From assembly GCF_016864235.1 (NCBI RefSeq), contig NZ_CP045732.1, positions 2,728,001 to 2,792,000 on the forward strand: 64,000 bases of DNA. The letters are read 5' to 3'. This document shows, in pieces, positions 1 to 9,299 of this stretch. The translations under genes were made by a program, and so were the position numbers. Each line of letters opens with the position of its first letter. The first letter of the stretch is position 1. The notes beneath the pieces were generated by a model. The model made no database searches. It saw only the letters and a program-made list of their open reading frames with translations, and was not told the DNA's origin. Source of the stretch: Legionella sp. MW5194 (GTDB lineage: Bacteria; Pseudomonadota; Gammaproteobacteria; Legionellales; Legionellaceae).

Positions 1-1220
1 AACGGAATCCAGAATGCCAAAAATAAGCAGGCCAGTAATCCGCCTACTGCAAAGACAGGATGATAAAGTCGCTCCTCTTTTGGTAAGCGTAAAGCGGCAA
101 GGTTGGTAATGGAATAATAAATTAATACAGTCAATGCGCTGAATGCCCATGTTGTTTCAACGTTACCCACGAAAACCAGACCAGTAATCAGCATGCCCAC
201 CCCTATCACCGACGCCCTTGGAACGCCTGCAGCAGATACGCGGGCAAAAACAACAGGCAAATCCCCCTGTCTTCCCATGGCCAAAGCGACACGCGAGAGG
301 CCAAGGATTAAATTTAATAAAACACCCAACATGGACGTGCATGCCCCCAGGGCGATGAGCGTTCCAAGTCCGGGTATTTCCATCGTACGCGCAACCCTTT
401 CGAGGGGTGTTGCACTGCCATGAGTCCATTGGGCAAGATGAATTGCTCCCACCGTTCCTACAGCCACCAAACTGACAGCAGTATAAAGGATGGCGCTGAC
501 CGTGAGGGTGGCAATGATGGCGCGCGGGATGATGGTTTTCGGATTTTTAACTTCCTCGCCCAGTGTCGCGACACGGCCGTAACCCGTATAGGCCACGAAC
601 ATCAATGCCGTGGCATAAAAGAAATCGCCCAGTCCCTTTTCTGAAGGAAAAAAGGGTTGCAGATTATTCAGGCCTTTGCCAGACAGGGTCGTTAGTCCAA
701 AGCAGACAAACAAGAGCAGTGTGATCAATGTCACTGAAACAATCACCATGTTTGTCCAATTGGTTTGTCTAAGGCCGCCCAACACCAGAATCATGAGTAA
801 AACAGACGTTATCACGGCAATCGGAATAAGCGGAATAAGCGGAAGAGAATCCATAGCAAGCAAGTTGACCAAATAACCCGCAAAGCCCAATGCCGCAGTG
901 GCCGCTGAAGCAGTCTTTGCGCATAAAAACATCCATCCGGCAGTAAAACCAAGGCTGGGATGCAAATAGCGGTACCCATATTCATACGTCCCCCCACTTA
1001 CCGGGTGACTCGCCGCCAACTGCGCGCTGGAAAACGCATTACAGACCGCAACAAGTGCAGACAGCCCAATAGCCAGGATGACCGATGGCCCTGCTCTCCC
1101 TGCCGCGACGCCCACACTGACAAAAATACCTGTGCCTATAATGGAGCCTAAACCCATCATGGTTGCGCCGAACAGGCCTAATTCACGCTGGAGTCGCGGC
1201 TTTTGCGCGTCTGTTGTCAT
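1..1220 (-). CDS. APC-family amino acid permease (C-terminus beyond left edge)
   Basis: Reading the minus strand from an ATG at 1218-1220 gives one uninterrupted frame to the window edge (about 406 codons). It encodes a polytopic membrane protein that starts MTTDAQKPRLQRELGLFG and continues with the helix-breaking GSIIGTGIFVSVG motif typical of APC amino acid/polyamine permeases. About ten hydrophobic segments are visible, with the conserved YTGYGRVATLGEEVKNP loop in the middle. A purine-rich GGGAAG lies about 12 bases before the ATG. The substrate cannot be told from sequence. The family exchanges or imports amino acids across the inner membrane. The 3' end is missing, so the length and C-terminal features are unknown. 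Confidence 0.88.
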   Translation of the reverse strand, partial: MTTDAQKPRLQRELGLFGATMMGLGSIIGTGIFVSVGVAAGRAGPSVILAIGLSALVAVCNAFSSAQLAASHPVSGGTYEYGYRYLHPSLGFTAGWMFLCAKTASAATAALGFAGYLVNLLAMDSLPLIPLIPIAVITSVLLMILVLGGLRQTNWTNMVIVSVTLITLLLFVCFGLTTLSGKGLNNLQPFFPSEKGLGDFFYATALMFVAYTGYGRVATLGEEVKNPKTIIPRAIIATLTVSAILYTAVSLVAVGTVGAIHLAQWTHGSATPLERVARTMEIPGLGTLIALGACTSMLGVLLNLILGLSRVALAMGRQGDLPVVFARVSAAGVPRASVIGVGMLITGLVFVGNVETTWAFSALTVLIYYSITNLAALRLPKEERLYHPVFAVGGLLACLFLAFWIP

Positions 1221-1568
1221 TTTCTCTGTTTCTTCCCTACCCGGTTCACAGGAGCGGCGATGCGATGAAGGGTTTTGATAATCACTTTGCGACAGACGGG
1301 GGACCCACGTCAAGAGACATTGAAAATGAGGATGCAGGGGAACCCAATGCTAATACTTGAGTGATCGGGTAAAAACACTCCATTGCGCTTACTCCAGGCT
1401 GTGATTCACCCGAGCATGTCGTTATGGTTAACACGCTCCACTGATTTGCTTAATGCCATTGAGACACTATGATTTAATAAAGGCATAATGAAAATAAAAG
1501 GCCTGCCTGTCAGTGGCACGGTAAGCGTCAGGTTTGCCTGATCATTTACCCTGAATGATGGAGAACTC
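1221..1568. other. Intergenic region between divergent permease and sensor genes
   Basis: This stretch of 348 bases separates two divergently transcribed genes and must hold both promoters. I see no supported coding frame; the short open frames here have no ribosome binding site and no recognisable product. A TTGAGA...CATAAT pair near 1452-1490 could be a promoter for the downstream gene, but the spacing is poor. A GGAG at 1560-1563 precedes the ATG at 1569. Confidence 0.5.
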
Positions 1569-4118
1569 ATGGATGATTTGGGCAAGGTAGCCTACTTTGG
1601 TAATACACCGGCGTGGCCTCTTGCATTAAAAGCCTTTTTACCCCCTGCTTTTTTATCACTGATATGCATTATTATTGGGCATTATGCCGGTTTCCTTGCA
1701 TTCCATACCTTAGCCGAACTCATTACGATTAACATCAGTCTTATTGCAATGACGGTAGCAATCACCTCGACGCGCTTTACCAAAAATCAATTTGTGGTGA
1801 TTATTTCGCTGACATGCGGCTGGTGCGCCTGCCTTGATATAGTCCACGTTTTAGTTTACCAGGGCATGTCGATTATACCGGCTACAGGGGGAAATGAGAG
1901 CACGCAACTTTGGATCGCAGCGCGTTTTATTCAGGCATTGTCATTTTTAGGCGCGACTTATTTTTTTCGTCACACCTTGCGTGTCTGGATCTTTAATTTA
2001 ATCCTTTTTATCTTGATATCCCTGGTTTTTAGTGCGGTTTTTTCAGGGTATTTTCCTCAGACTTTCATTAATGGCTATGGGGTAACACCGTTTAAAACTT
2101 ACAGTGAATGGGTGATTATTCTGGTGCTGTGCATCGCCTGGCTGTTACTTTGGAAAAACAGGAATTTGTTGACCAAAACCTCACTGTTTTATCTGTCCAT
2201 GAGTATCCTGACGATGATCATTACCGAGATCGCACTTTCACAATACACGAGTTTATTTGGTATCGAAAACAGCATCGGCCATACCTTAAGAATTTTTTCC
2301 TATTGGTTTATCTATGTCGCCTTGGTCATTCAAACATTAACCAACCCGTTCAGCCTGCTGGGCCAGGCGGCCAATACCTATGATCATATTCCCGATGCCA
2401 CATTGATTGTTCAACCGGATGGCAGTATTCGTCAGGCAAATCGCGCGGCCGGTTTAATGAGAGCGATGACCGCTGAAACATTGGTCGGCAAGGCATCCCA
2501 TGGGCTGTTTCATAACAAAGAAATACCCCAAGCCCACTGCCCGGTCTGCTCACAATTACCCCATACTCAAAACCCCTTTGCTGCGGCAATCGAGACGAGT
2601 GAGGGCTTTTGGGTGGAATGCAGTTTATCACCCATTCATTCCGAGTTTTTTCCGGATGCCTGGGTACAAGTGATACGAGACATTACATCGCGTAAACGGC
2701 TGGAAATGGAACAAAGCCGCCTGACTCAGGCGCTTGGGGAGCGTATTAAAGAACTGCAAGGCCTCTACCGTATATCAGAGTACAGTGGGCGTAAGTCGCT
2801 TAATATCGAGGCGTTTTTTGCCGAAACCGCACGGCAGTTGCCCTTAGCCTTTCAGTTTCCGGAACTGATGGTTGCCAACATCGAATCAATCTGGGGTAAA
2901 TTCAGCTCAACTCAGGACCCCGTATTCGTTTCAGAACCACTCATTAAAGAATTTTCAATTGACTCAAAATCCAGCGTGCGGATCGAGGTGGGTTATCATC
3001 GCCTCCCCTCTCCTTCCCCTGACGCCCTGTTTTTACCCGAAGAAGCGGCATTGCTTGATTCCGTCGCAACCATACTCGCCAATACCGTGGAACGGATACT
3101 CTATGTTCAACAAATCACCATGTCACGCGCCAGTGAAAAGTATTTTCAAGCCTTTATTGAAAAAGCAGGCATTGGTGTGTATGTTCGGAATAAAGAAAAA
3201 TTTCTTTATGTCAACCCGCGATTTTGTGAAATAGTAGGCCAAAGTAAAGAGTCACTGTTAAACACTGGCCTTATGGATTTAGTTAAAGATCAACCCGCGA
3301 GAGCGTTCATTCTCAAACATTGGGCATTACTTGATCAAGGACAGACCAATCTCACCTACACTTTGCCCTACCGGAGACCCGATGGCGTGACAGTCACACT
3401 TCGCATTGATGTGACAGCTATCTCCTGGTTAGGTAATTTTCAATACTTATCATTGGTTCAGGATATTTCAGAGATCCAGCTTGCGCGTCAGAAAATAGAA
3501 GACTATGTCGCCCGGTTAGAGAAAGCGATCAAAGGAACATTCAGGGCGGTATCGAATATGGTTGAATTTCGCGATCCTTACACCGCCGGTCACGAGTATC
3601 GCGTGGGATTAATTGCCAAAGCCATTGGCCAGGAATTGGGTTGGCCGCCAGCGCGTTGTGCCTCACTTGAGCTTATGGGATTGGTCCATGACATCGGCAA
3701 AATTGCCATACCGGCTGAAATTCTGGTGAAACCCAGCAAACTCACGGCCATTGAGATGGAGCTAATAAAGAACCATTCTCAAACAGGGTATGACATCCTG
3801 AAAGATGTTCACCTCGATGCGCCAGTGGCCGAGGTTATTTTACAACATCACGAGCGATTGGATGGCAGCGGTTATCCCCGCGGTCTAAAAAGGAGCGACA
3901 TTTTGCCGGAAACGCGGGTGATTTCCGTTGCCGATGTCCTTGAAGCCATGTCCTCTCACCGTCCCTACAGACCGGCTTTAGGTATTGATGCTGCAGTAGC
4001 GGAAATTCAACGCGGCAGAGGCTTACAATACGATGCCGAGGTGGTGGATGCTGTGTTAAAATTAATCCATGAAAACAGGCTGCCCCTGCATGAAACGCGG
4101 CCAACATTGACCGACTAA
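1569..4118 (+). CDS. Membrane-bound MASE3-PAS-HD-GYP cyclic-di-GMP phosphodiesterase
   Basis: The 849-residue protein begins with a seven- to eight-helix membrane region (about residues 20-255). Its FHTLAELITI segment and Trp/Cys-rich loops resemble the MASE3 sensor domain. A PAS domain follows (about 285-390), then a GAF-like linker (395-525), a second PAS (530-655) and an HD-GYP domain (about 665-845). The HD-GYP domain is complete: HDIGK near residue 707, a downstream HH pair and DGSGYP near 768. This predicts hydrolysis of cyclic-di-GMP in response to a membrane or cytoplasmic signal. There is no GGDEF domain, so it should only degrade the messenger. The first PAS carries an HCPVC pair that could bind metal or sense redox state. 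SD GGAG precedes the ATG. Confidence 0.9.
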   Translation: MDDLGKVAYFGNTPAWPLALKAFLPPAFLSLICIIIGHYAGFLAFHTLAELITINISLIAMTVAITSTRFTKNQFVVIISLTCGWCACLDIVHVLVYQGMSIIPATGGNESTQLWIAARFIQALSFLGATYFFRHTLRVWIFNLILFILISLVFSAVFSGYFPQTFINGYGVTPFKTYSEWVIILVLCIAWLLLWKNRNLLTKTSLFYLSMSILTMIITEIALSQYTSLFGIENSIGHTLRIFSYWFIYVALVIQTLTNPFSLLGQAANTYDHIPDATLIVQPDGSIRQANRAAGLMRAMTAETLVGKASHGLFHNKEIPQAHCPVCSQLPHTQNPFAAAIETSEGFWVECSLSPIHSEFFPDAWVQVIRDITSRKRLEMEQSRLTQALGERIKELQGLYRISEYSGRKSLNIEAFFAETARQLPLAFQFPELMVANIESIWGKFSSTQDPVFVSEPLIKEFSIDSKSSVRIEVGYHRLPSPSPDALFLPEEAALLDSVATILANTVERILYVQQITMSRASEKYFQAFIEKAGIGVYVRNKEKFLYVNPRFCEIVGQSKESLLNTGLMDLVKDQPARAFILKHWALLDQGQTNLTYTLPYRRPDGVTVTLRIDVTAISWLGNFQYLSLVQDISEIQLARQKIEDYVARLEKAIKGTFRAVSNMVEFRDPYTAGHEYRVGLIAKAIGQELGWPPARCASLELMGLVHDIGKIAIPAEILVKPSKLTAIEMELIKNHSQTGYDILKDVHLDAPVAEVILQHHERLDGSGYPRGLKRSDILPETRVISVADVLEAMSSHRPYRPALGIDAAVAEIQRGRGLQYDAEVVDAVLKLIHENRLPLHETRPTLTD

Positions 4119-4153
4119 ATCAAGCGTGACCGCAAAATCTACCGCAACATGTC

Positions 4154-4190
4154 TTTAAGCCTTATGTACAGCCTTAATTCACACTATAAT
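4154..4190 (+). promoter_or_regulatory. Candidate promoter of the HAD-like effector gene
   Basis: A perfect TATAAT lies at 4185-4190, about 42 bases before the ATG. No good TTGACA is found 17 bases upstream. Instead there are TTTAAG (4154-4159) and CTTAAT (4173-4178), the latter ending six bases before the -10. PmrA-controlled Legionella effector genes use tandem YTTAAK half-sites, but the spacing here (TTAA to TTAA 19 bases) does not fit the usual 11, so activator control is only a possibility. Confidence 0.4.
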
Positions 4191-4231
4191 GGATAAATAA
4201 GTACTGATTTTTCGTCTGTTCAGGAGTTCTA

Positions 4232-6115
4232 ATGGCTAAAGTGGTGTATCACTCGCTTGATTTTGACGGCTGTTTTAGTAATGAAGCATCGGCCCATGCG
4301 TTAGGTAAACAGTGGACTGCGTCAAAAACAAATCAGCAAACCAACGAGGCTTATCTGGCTGCAAATGCTGACATTTTAACAACGTTTGCAAAAGGCGATG
4401 AAACCATTCTTCTGATTGGCTCCAACCGCCAAAACCCTCATATCGATTTAAAAAACGGCACGGGAGCAGAATACCCCCCAGGCTCGGTATTTCCCAGAAT
4501 GGAAGCCTTTGCTGATCAAGTGGGCGGAACATTCAATCCTTTTCTGCTTACCGATTTGGAGGCATCCAAACCGGATATCGGTTCAACCTATCGACGATTC
4601 AAAGAAAAGGATTATTTACGCGAAAATGGCAGTTACAAGGACGAGGTGAGTCCCAATCAACTGAACAATGACGGCTTTCTTCTGCAGAAGGATGATGAAA
4701 GTAAAGTGTCGCTGCTGTACGCTCAGATGCAGCTTGCAGCGATGGATCATCCAAACGACGACATTGAATTTAATTTTTACGATGACAGAAAAGACATTGC
4801 CGAGCCTCTTTTTGCTTTTTTCCAAAAAAATCCGGAGCTTATCCCTAAAAATGTGAGGCTAAACGTTATCGGTTATTCGGGGCCTGCATTAACTCAGGAA
4901 CAGGTCCAGGAAAATCTCACGCATTTTATCATGCATACCACATCCGATCCGGACAGTACGAAAACGCTGGATGCCCTTAAAGATGCCGAAAAAAACAATT
5001 TCCCCGTACTGATTAAAATCCCGGGCGAGAAAGACACGTTCAAACTGTATCGTCGTAATCAAGAAGGCGAATGGGGTTTTGAAGCGTTTGATGGCGTCAT
5101 CGAGGGATTAAACGCCTCAACCTTGAACGGAAAATTCCCCAAAGAAGGCGAAAGGAGCTATCCCAACACTGCGAAAGAACCCGAAATTTTTTCTTACTTA
5201 AAAAATCATCACTTTGTCCCTATCTCTTCAACCAGAAAAAGTTCAAAACCAGTCTTTGATTATGGCGAGCCCAAACGCTTTACCCCCGTGCAAGGCGAAG
5301 GCAGCATTCCAGCGGAGGTGGCGGATTGGCTTCCCGCCTATGATTCCCTGCGTGAAACAGCCAAGGTTTCGGAAATGGATGATTATAAAATTTCGGTTGC
5401 TGAAGGCTTTGACCTGACAGCATTCGTTGCCAGATTACCCTCTTCAAAAACGGGTATCCTGTCTGATAAAAACCGCGAATACATCGATCAGATGATCGAG
5501 AAAAGGCTTTCCCAATTAAAGGGGGAATTAACGCTTGAAGAACGCAATGCGTTAGAGTCTTCCTTGATTGAACTGTACAAAGTCAGGATTAGTTCAGACA
5601 ACAAACAACTTTTGTCGCAATCCATCGGCATCGTTGAAGTAAGGGATGCACGCAATGAACTGTGCGCTGCGGTTACTGACGCGCTGGAATCACCTGACTT
5701 AACAATGGAAGATTGCCAGGCTATGGATAACATTCTCCATCATTCAACCAAAGCCATCGATCCCGCGCAAACACCGGAGGCTCAATTGAACTCCCTTTGC
5801 GAATTGGGTGACCTGTCTGATAAGGTTGGCAGTAAAACCTCCGCAACATTAAGTTCGGTATCAGCCGCTTGCGGTTTCTTCGCTGTAGTAGCCGCCATTG
5901 CGGCAATAGCGCTGGCCCCCACGGGTATCGGTCTTGTCATTGGCTTTGCTGTTGCCGGGGCATTGGCCGCTGCAAGCATTGGAACAGGCCTTGGCGCACA
6001 GGTTACAGAAACCAACCTGGCGGATAAGACTCGAAATTTCAAGGAAGCATTGCAAGACATAAGAGAGCCTTCTGGAGAAGAACCGTCAATGGATCAGGGT
6101 TATATTCGGGTTTAG
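4232..6115 (+). CDS. HAD-like domain protein with C-terminal membrane hairpin, candidate Dot/Icm effector
   Basis: I do not recognise this 627-residue protein as a named family member. The N-terminal part has a haloacid-dehalogenase-like layout: hydrophobic strand then D10-F-D12-G-C (motif I), LLIGS64-N (motif II) and FYD184-D185-R (motif IV). The usual Thr/Val after DxDG is replaced by Cys14. A long mostly helical region follows. Residues about 545-600 form a Gly/Ala-rich hydrophobic hairpin that could insert in a membrane. The tail is rich in Glu (REPSGEEPSMDQ), as in the E-block secretion signal of Dot/Icm substrates. SD AGGAG precedes the ATG. Effector status is inferred from these traits, not shown. 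Confidence 0.55.
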   Translation: MAKVVYHSLDFDGCFSNEASAHALGKQWTASKTNQQTNEAYLAANADILTTFAKGDETILLIGSNRQNPHIDLKNGTGAEYPPGSVFPRMEAFADQVGGTFNPFLLTDLEASKPDIGSTYRRFKEKDYLRENGSYKDEVSPNQLNNDGFLLQKDDESKVSLLYAQMQLAAMDHPNDDIEFNFYDDRKDIAEPLFAFFQKNPELIPKNVRLNVIGYSGPALTQEQVQENLTHFIMHTTSDPDSTKTLDALKDAEKNNFPVLIKIPGEKDTFKLYRRNQEGEWGFEAFDGVIEGLNASTLNGKFPKEGERSYPNTAKEPEIFSYLKNHHFVPISSTRKSSKPVFDYGEPKRFTPVQGEGSIPAEVADWLPAYDSLRETAKVSEMDDYKISVAEGFDLTAFVARLPSSKTGILSDKNREYIDQMIEKRLSQLKGELTLEERNALESSLIELYKVRISSDNKQLLSQSIGIVEVRDARNELCAAVTDALESPDLTMEDCQAMDNILHHSTKAIDPAQTPEAQLNSLCELGDLSDKVGSKTSATLSSVSAACGFFAVVAAIAAIALAPTGIGLVIGFAVAGALAAASIGTGLGAQVTETNLADKTRNFKEALQDIREPSGEEPSMDQGYIRV

Positions 6116-6118
6116 AAC

Positions 6119-6143
6119 GGTATCGGCTTCATGAGCCGATACC
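6119..6143. terminator. Perfect 10-bp inverted repeat between convergent genes
   Basis: GGTATCGGCT (6119-6128) is followed by a 5-base loop and its exact complement (6134-6143). It sits just after the stop of the upstream plus-strand gene and before the end of the minus-strand gene. Neither side has a T-run, so it may end transcription poorly or act as a 3' stabilising stem. Confidence 0.5.
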
Positions 6144-6245
6144 ACCTAAACCACAGTGCCCGCCAAAGCCTGTTAGCCAGGACCTGGGTTAGGTCTTATC
6201 ATTAAATTTGGGCTGTGCCTTTTCTCTGCCCAGTCTGATTTCTGC

Positions 6246-7202
6246 CTAGAGATTTTTCCCCACCGCAATATCCTGAGGATCACCTTCATACCCCTCAGGA
6301 TCATCAAACGGCCTATCGACATACCCGTGTTTTCGATAAAACCTGAGCGCCTGCGGTGACGATTCGAGATGAAGACTTTGATAGCCCTGGTGTCTAAGCC
6401 ATTTTTCACATAAAGCCAATAATTGACTTCCGTTGTGGCAATTTCGTTTTTCCTCATCGATAACAATAATTCGCAAGGCCGCGCGCGCCTCTGGCCATAA
6501 CTGCAAATGGGCATAACCAATGATGTCGCTTCCTTGAAGCAACACAAAATGCACATGCCCTGGATGGTCAAAAGTCCAGGTATAGGGATCAACAAGACCG
6601 GCTTTGCTGAAAAAATAAAATTGCCTGAAATGACGCACGGCCTGCCATTCTCGCGGCGTCAGGGCTTTGACCATTCTTAACCCGTTAAAACCGGCTTTTT
6701 TGTCAATGGCGGCAATAAAAGGCTCTTTACCCAGACAATACGCCATGATGTCATCGGGATACTGGCGCGCCAGGTCTTGTTTTAATCGGGCGTAAGCGTC
6801 TCTGTCTTCAGCATGAGACCTCAACCAATCCCTGAATTTCAAATGACGTTCAATGTCCACATGACCTGCTTCAAACACATGGATATGGTGCGTGCGTTGA
6901 CTGCCTCCTTTGTGGAAATAACGGCGAAAAGGAATGCCGTATTCGCCATTGGCCTCATAACCCAGCGCCTGCATCCTCGCATTCGCACCATCGACGTCGC
7001 GAATATCCGCCACGACTGGAATCATATCAATCACGGGTTTGGCGGCTAAACCAGGCACCGAGGTGGAGCCGATATGATGCACATCAAGGCAATTTTCACC
7101 CAAAGCGGTTTTAATCTGCTCAGCTTCAAGTAAAAATTGCTGAGGCCAATTCGCATCATAAGAAACGACTTTAACGACTTGATAATCGGATTGTACCGGC
7201 AT
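6246..7202 (-). CDS. GrpB (UPF0157) nucleotidyltransferase-fold / GNAT acetyltransferase fusion
   Basis: The 318-residue protein has two parts. Residues 1-about 170 match the GrpB/UPF0157 family (VHHIGSTSVPGLAAKPVIDM, then H-rich strands), a nucleotidyltransferase-like fold of unknown substrate. Residues about 175-318 look like a GNAT acetyltransferase, ending ESSPQALRFYRKHGYVDRP, the usual C-terminal GNAT strand. I chose the ATG at 7200-7202 because the GrpB domain starts there and because it overlaps the stop of the upstream ABC transporter gene (TAATG), which predicts translational coupling. The longer frame start would lie inside that gene. Such a GrpB-GNAT fusion suggests modification of a small molecule handled by the partner exporter, but the substrate is unknown. 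Confidence 0.8.
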   Translation of the reverse strand: MPVQSDYQVVKVVSYDANWPQQFLLEAEQIKTALGENCLDVHHIGSTSVPGLAAKPVIDMIPVVADIRDVDGANARMQALGYEANGEYGIPFRRYFHKGGSQRTHHIHVFEAGHVDIERHLKFRDWLRSHAEDRDAYARLKQDLARQYPDDIMAYCLGKEPFIAAIDKKAGFNGLRMVKALTPREWQAVRHFRQFYFFSKAGLVDPYTWTFDHPGHVHFVLLQGSDIIGYAHLQLWPEARAALRIIVIDEEKRNCHNGSQLLALCEKWLRHQGYQSLHLESSPQALRFYRKHGYVDRPFDDPEGYEGDPQDIAVGKNL

Positions 7203-9013
7203 TACTGATTCTCCTCTTCTTCGTTTTTTTCCGGCAGAAAGCCGCCCACCTGCGCATCCCACAGGATTTTATACAGCCCGCCCAGACGCAGTAATTCCGC
7301 ATGCGTACCGTCTTCGACAATATGCCCTTTATCAAAGACTAACAGGCGATCCATGTGCAGCAATGTGGATAAGCGGTGCGCAATCACCAGGGTTGTTTTC
7401 CCCTGCATTAACCCCCAGAGACTCTGCTGAATAGTAGATTCGGTAATGGAGTCCAACTGCGAAGTGGCTTCATCCAGGATTAAAATGGGCGCGTTTTTTA
7501 ACATCGCACGAGCAATGGCAATGCGCTGGCGCTGCCCGCCTGAAAGCTTAACGCCCCGTTCCCCAACCAGGGCATCATACCCCTCTGGTAAACGCTGAAT
7601 GAATTCGTGTGCATGGGCTTTTTTAGAGGCGGCAATCACGTCATCCCTGTCAGCATCGAGAAGGCCATACCGGATGTTATCCAGTAAGCTGCGATGAAAA
7701 AGGCTGGGGTCCTGCGGAATCATGGCAATGGCCTGGCGCAAACTGTCTTGCCTCACCTGAGCAATGTCCTGACCATCGATTAAAATACGGCCGTCAACGA
7801 TGTCGTAGAGTCTTAAAATCAGGTTCACAAAAGTTGACTTGCCACTCCCGGAATACCCGACCAAGCCCACTTTTTGACCTGCTTCAATGGTTACTGACTT
7901 ATTTTGAAAAAGAGAATACCCGTCACGATAATGAAATTTAACGTTGGCAAATTCAATTCGTCCTTGTTTGACAATCAATGAGGGTGCCTCGCTTTTATCC
8001 CTGATGTCATGAGGAATGGCTAACGCATTCAGGCTTTGCCGGGCTTTACCCAACGCCTGATTAAACTCATCCACCTGGTACATGGTGTACCACATCATGT
8101 GCCCTAACTCCATGGAAATACCAAGAATCAAGGCAAAATCACCAATGCTGACCAAACCCTGGCCATACAAATGGATTAAAGTAAACGCCGCCAGCCCCAT
8201 CATCACAGCAATCATGCCCCCTTGCACACAACAAAGCAGGACAATAAACAATTCTTTTCTCTGGAATGCCTGCAGGACTCGGGTAAAAAACGCCTCCATG
8301 CGTTTTATTTCATACGGCGTTTGAGAAAAAAGACGGATGTTGGATTGGTTAGCCAGTCCGTCCACCATTTGGCCGGAAAGCTGCGATTCAGCACTGGCCT
8401 GATCATCCGATAAATGAACCAAGCGCACGGAGAGACTGATACTCACGACTGCAAAAGCAATGAACCACAGTAACAAAATATAAAAAAACAGGACATTTAC
8501 TGCGTAAGCGGTAATAAAGGAAATAACGAGCAGGGAGGCGCCACGAAGGAAATCCACCGACACCCGATGGAGAATAATTTCAATGTTATCCGCCAACGTG
8601 GTGATTTGATCGGCAATGCGCCCCGACAGATTATCCTGAAAAAACCGGGTGCTGGCGCCAAGCACATAGGCATAGGTCTGACTGATAAGTTCGTTTTTAA
8701 TACGGGCCTGATATTTGTAGTTTAAAAAGCCGATGGTTCGCCAGGTGACATTATCAAAAACAATGAAATTCACCACCAGCAATCCAGCTATCCAATACAA
8801 ACCAGGAAGGTCAATGGTGTTGCTGGCAGTCAGCGTATTAATAAACGACTTGATCAACAGGCTGTTGAATGGCCCCCAAAATCCAGCCAATAAGGCAAGC
8901 AGGACAAACAAAGCCACGATTGAACGATACGGCTTTAAGAAGTGCCCAATAAAGGAACCCAAATGATGGGGTATGACAGGGTGGTTTGGAGATGAAGCAG
9001 GGTTATGGTTCAT
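7202..9013 (-). CDS. ABC exporter, fused permease and ATPase (MsbA/multidrug type)
   Basis: The 603-residue protein has an N-terminal six-helix type-I exporter domain (about 25-325) and a C-terminal ATPase domain (about 350-585) with Walker A GYSGSGKST, signature LSGGQRQR and Walker B ILILDEAT, followed by the H-loop AHRLS. It is a half-transporter and should work as a homodimer in the inner membrane. There is no N-terminal C39 peptidase domain, so it is not a bacteriocin-processing exporter. It is the first gene of a two-gene minus-strand operon with the GrpB-GNAT fusion. An AAGAG lies just upstream of the ATG. Substrate unknown; lipid or drug export are the usual roles. Confidence 0.88.
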   Translation of the reverse strand: MNHNPASSPNHPVIPHHLGSFIGHFLKPYRSIVALFVLLALLAGFWGPFNSLLIKSFINTLTASNTIDLPGLYWIAGLLVVNFIVFDNVTWRTIGFLNYKYQARIKNELISQTYAYVLGASTRFFQDNLSGRIADQITTLADNIEIILHRVSVDFLRGASLLVISFITAYAVNVLFFYILLLWFIAFAVVSISLSVRLVHLSDDQASAESQLSGQMVDGLANQSNIRLFSQTPYEIKRMEAFFTRVLQAFQRKELFIVLLCCVQGGMIAVMMGLAAFTLIHLYGQGLVSIGDFALILGISMELGHMMWYTMYQVDEFNQALGKARQSLNALAIPHDIRDKSEAPSLIVKQGRIEFANVKFHYRDGYSLFQNKSVTIEAGQKVGLVGYSGSGKSTFVNLILRLYDIVDGRILIDGQDIAQVRQDSLRQAIAMIPQDPSLFHRSLLDNIRYGLLDADRDDVIAASKKAHAHEFIQRLPEGYDALVGERGVKLSGGQRQRIAIARAMLKNAPILILDEATSQLDSITESTIQQSLWGLMQGKTTLVIAHRLSTLLHMDRLLVFDKGHIVEDGTHAELLRLGGLYKILWDAQVGGFLPEKNEEEENQ

Positions 9014-9046
9014 GAGTTACTCTTAAGTGTGTCGATTAGGACAATT

Positions 9047-9085
9047 AAAAAAAACCAAAGCCGAAACGACTTTGTTTGTTTTTTT
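9047..9085. terminator. Hairpin with T-runs on both strands between divergent genes
   Basis: CAAAG-C-CG (9056-9063), an AAA loop and CG-A-CTTTG (9067-9074) form a stem with one mismatch. On the plus strand it is followed by TTTGTTTTTTT (to 9085); on the minus strand by GG and eight T residues (complement of 9047-9054). This looks like a two-way intrinsic terminator, yet the flanking genes diverge from it. No gene that would need it is visible. Confidence 0.5.
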
Positions 9086-9299
9086 GCCCTGGCGAGGGCT
9101 TACTTAAGTGTAATTTTCATGACTGCGTTAAACCGGATTCAGGTAATAAAATTAATAACTTTTAATGATAAGTAAAAACCAATGATGTTGTCAATATTTT
9201 AATGGCCATGAAATCTTCAATAGCCAGCCCGCCGTTCATGCCTTGTATACCGCCAGCACTTCAAGTAAGTTAGTCAAAACACGTCCTGTTGAGAAAACC

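Noticed and set aside
4154-4178. Possible PmrA double half-site upstream of the first effector candidate
   Set aside because: The two TTAA cores are 19 bases apart instead of about 11, so it is mentioned only as a weak option.
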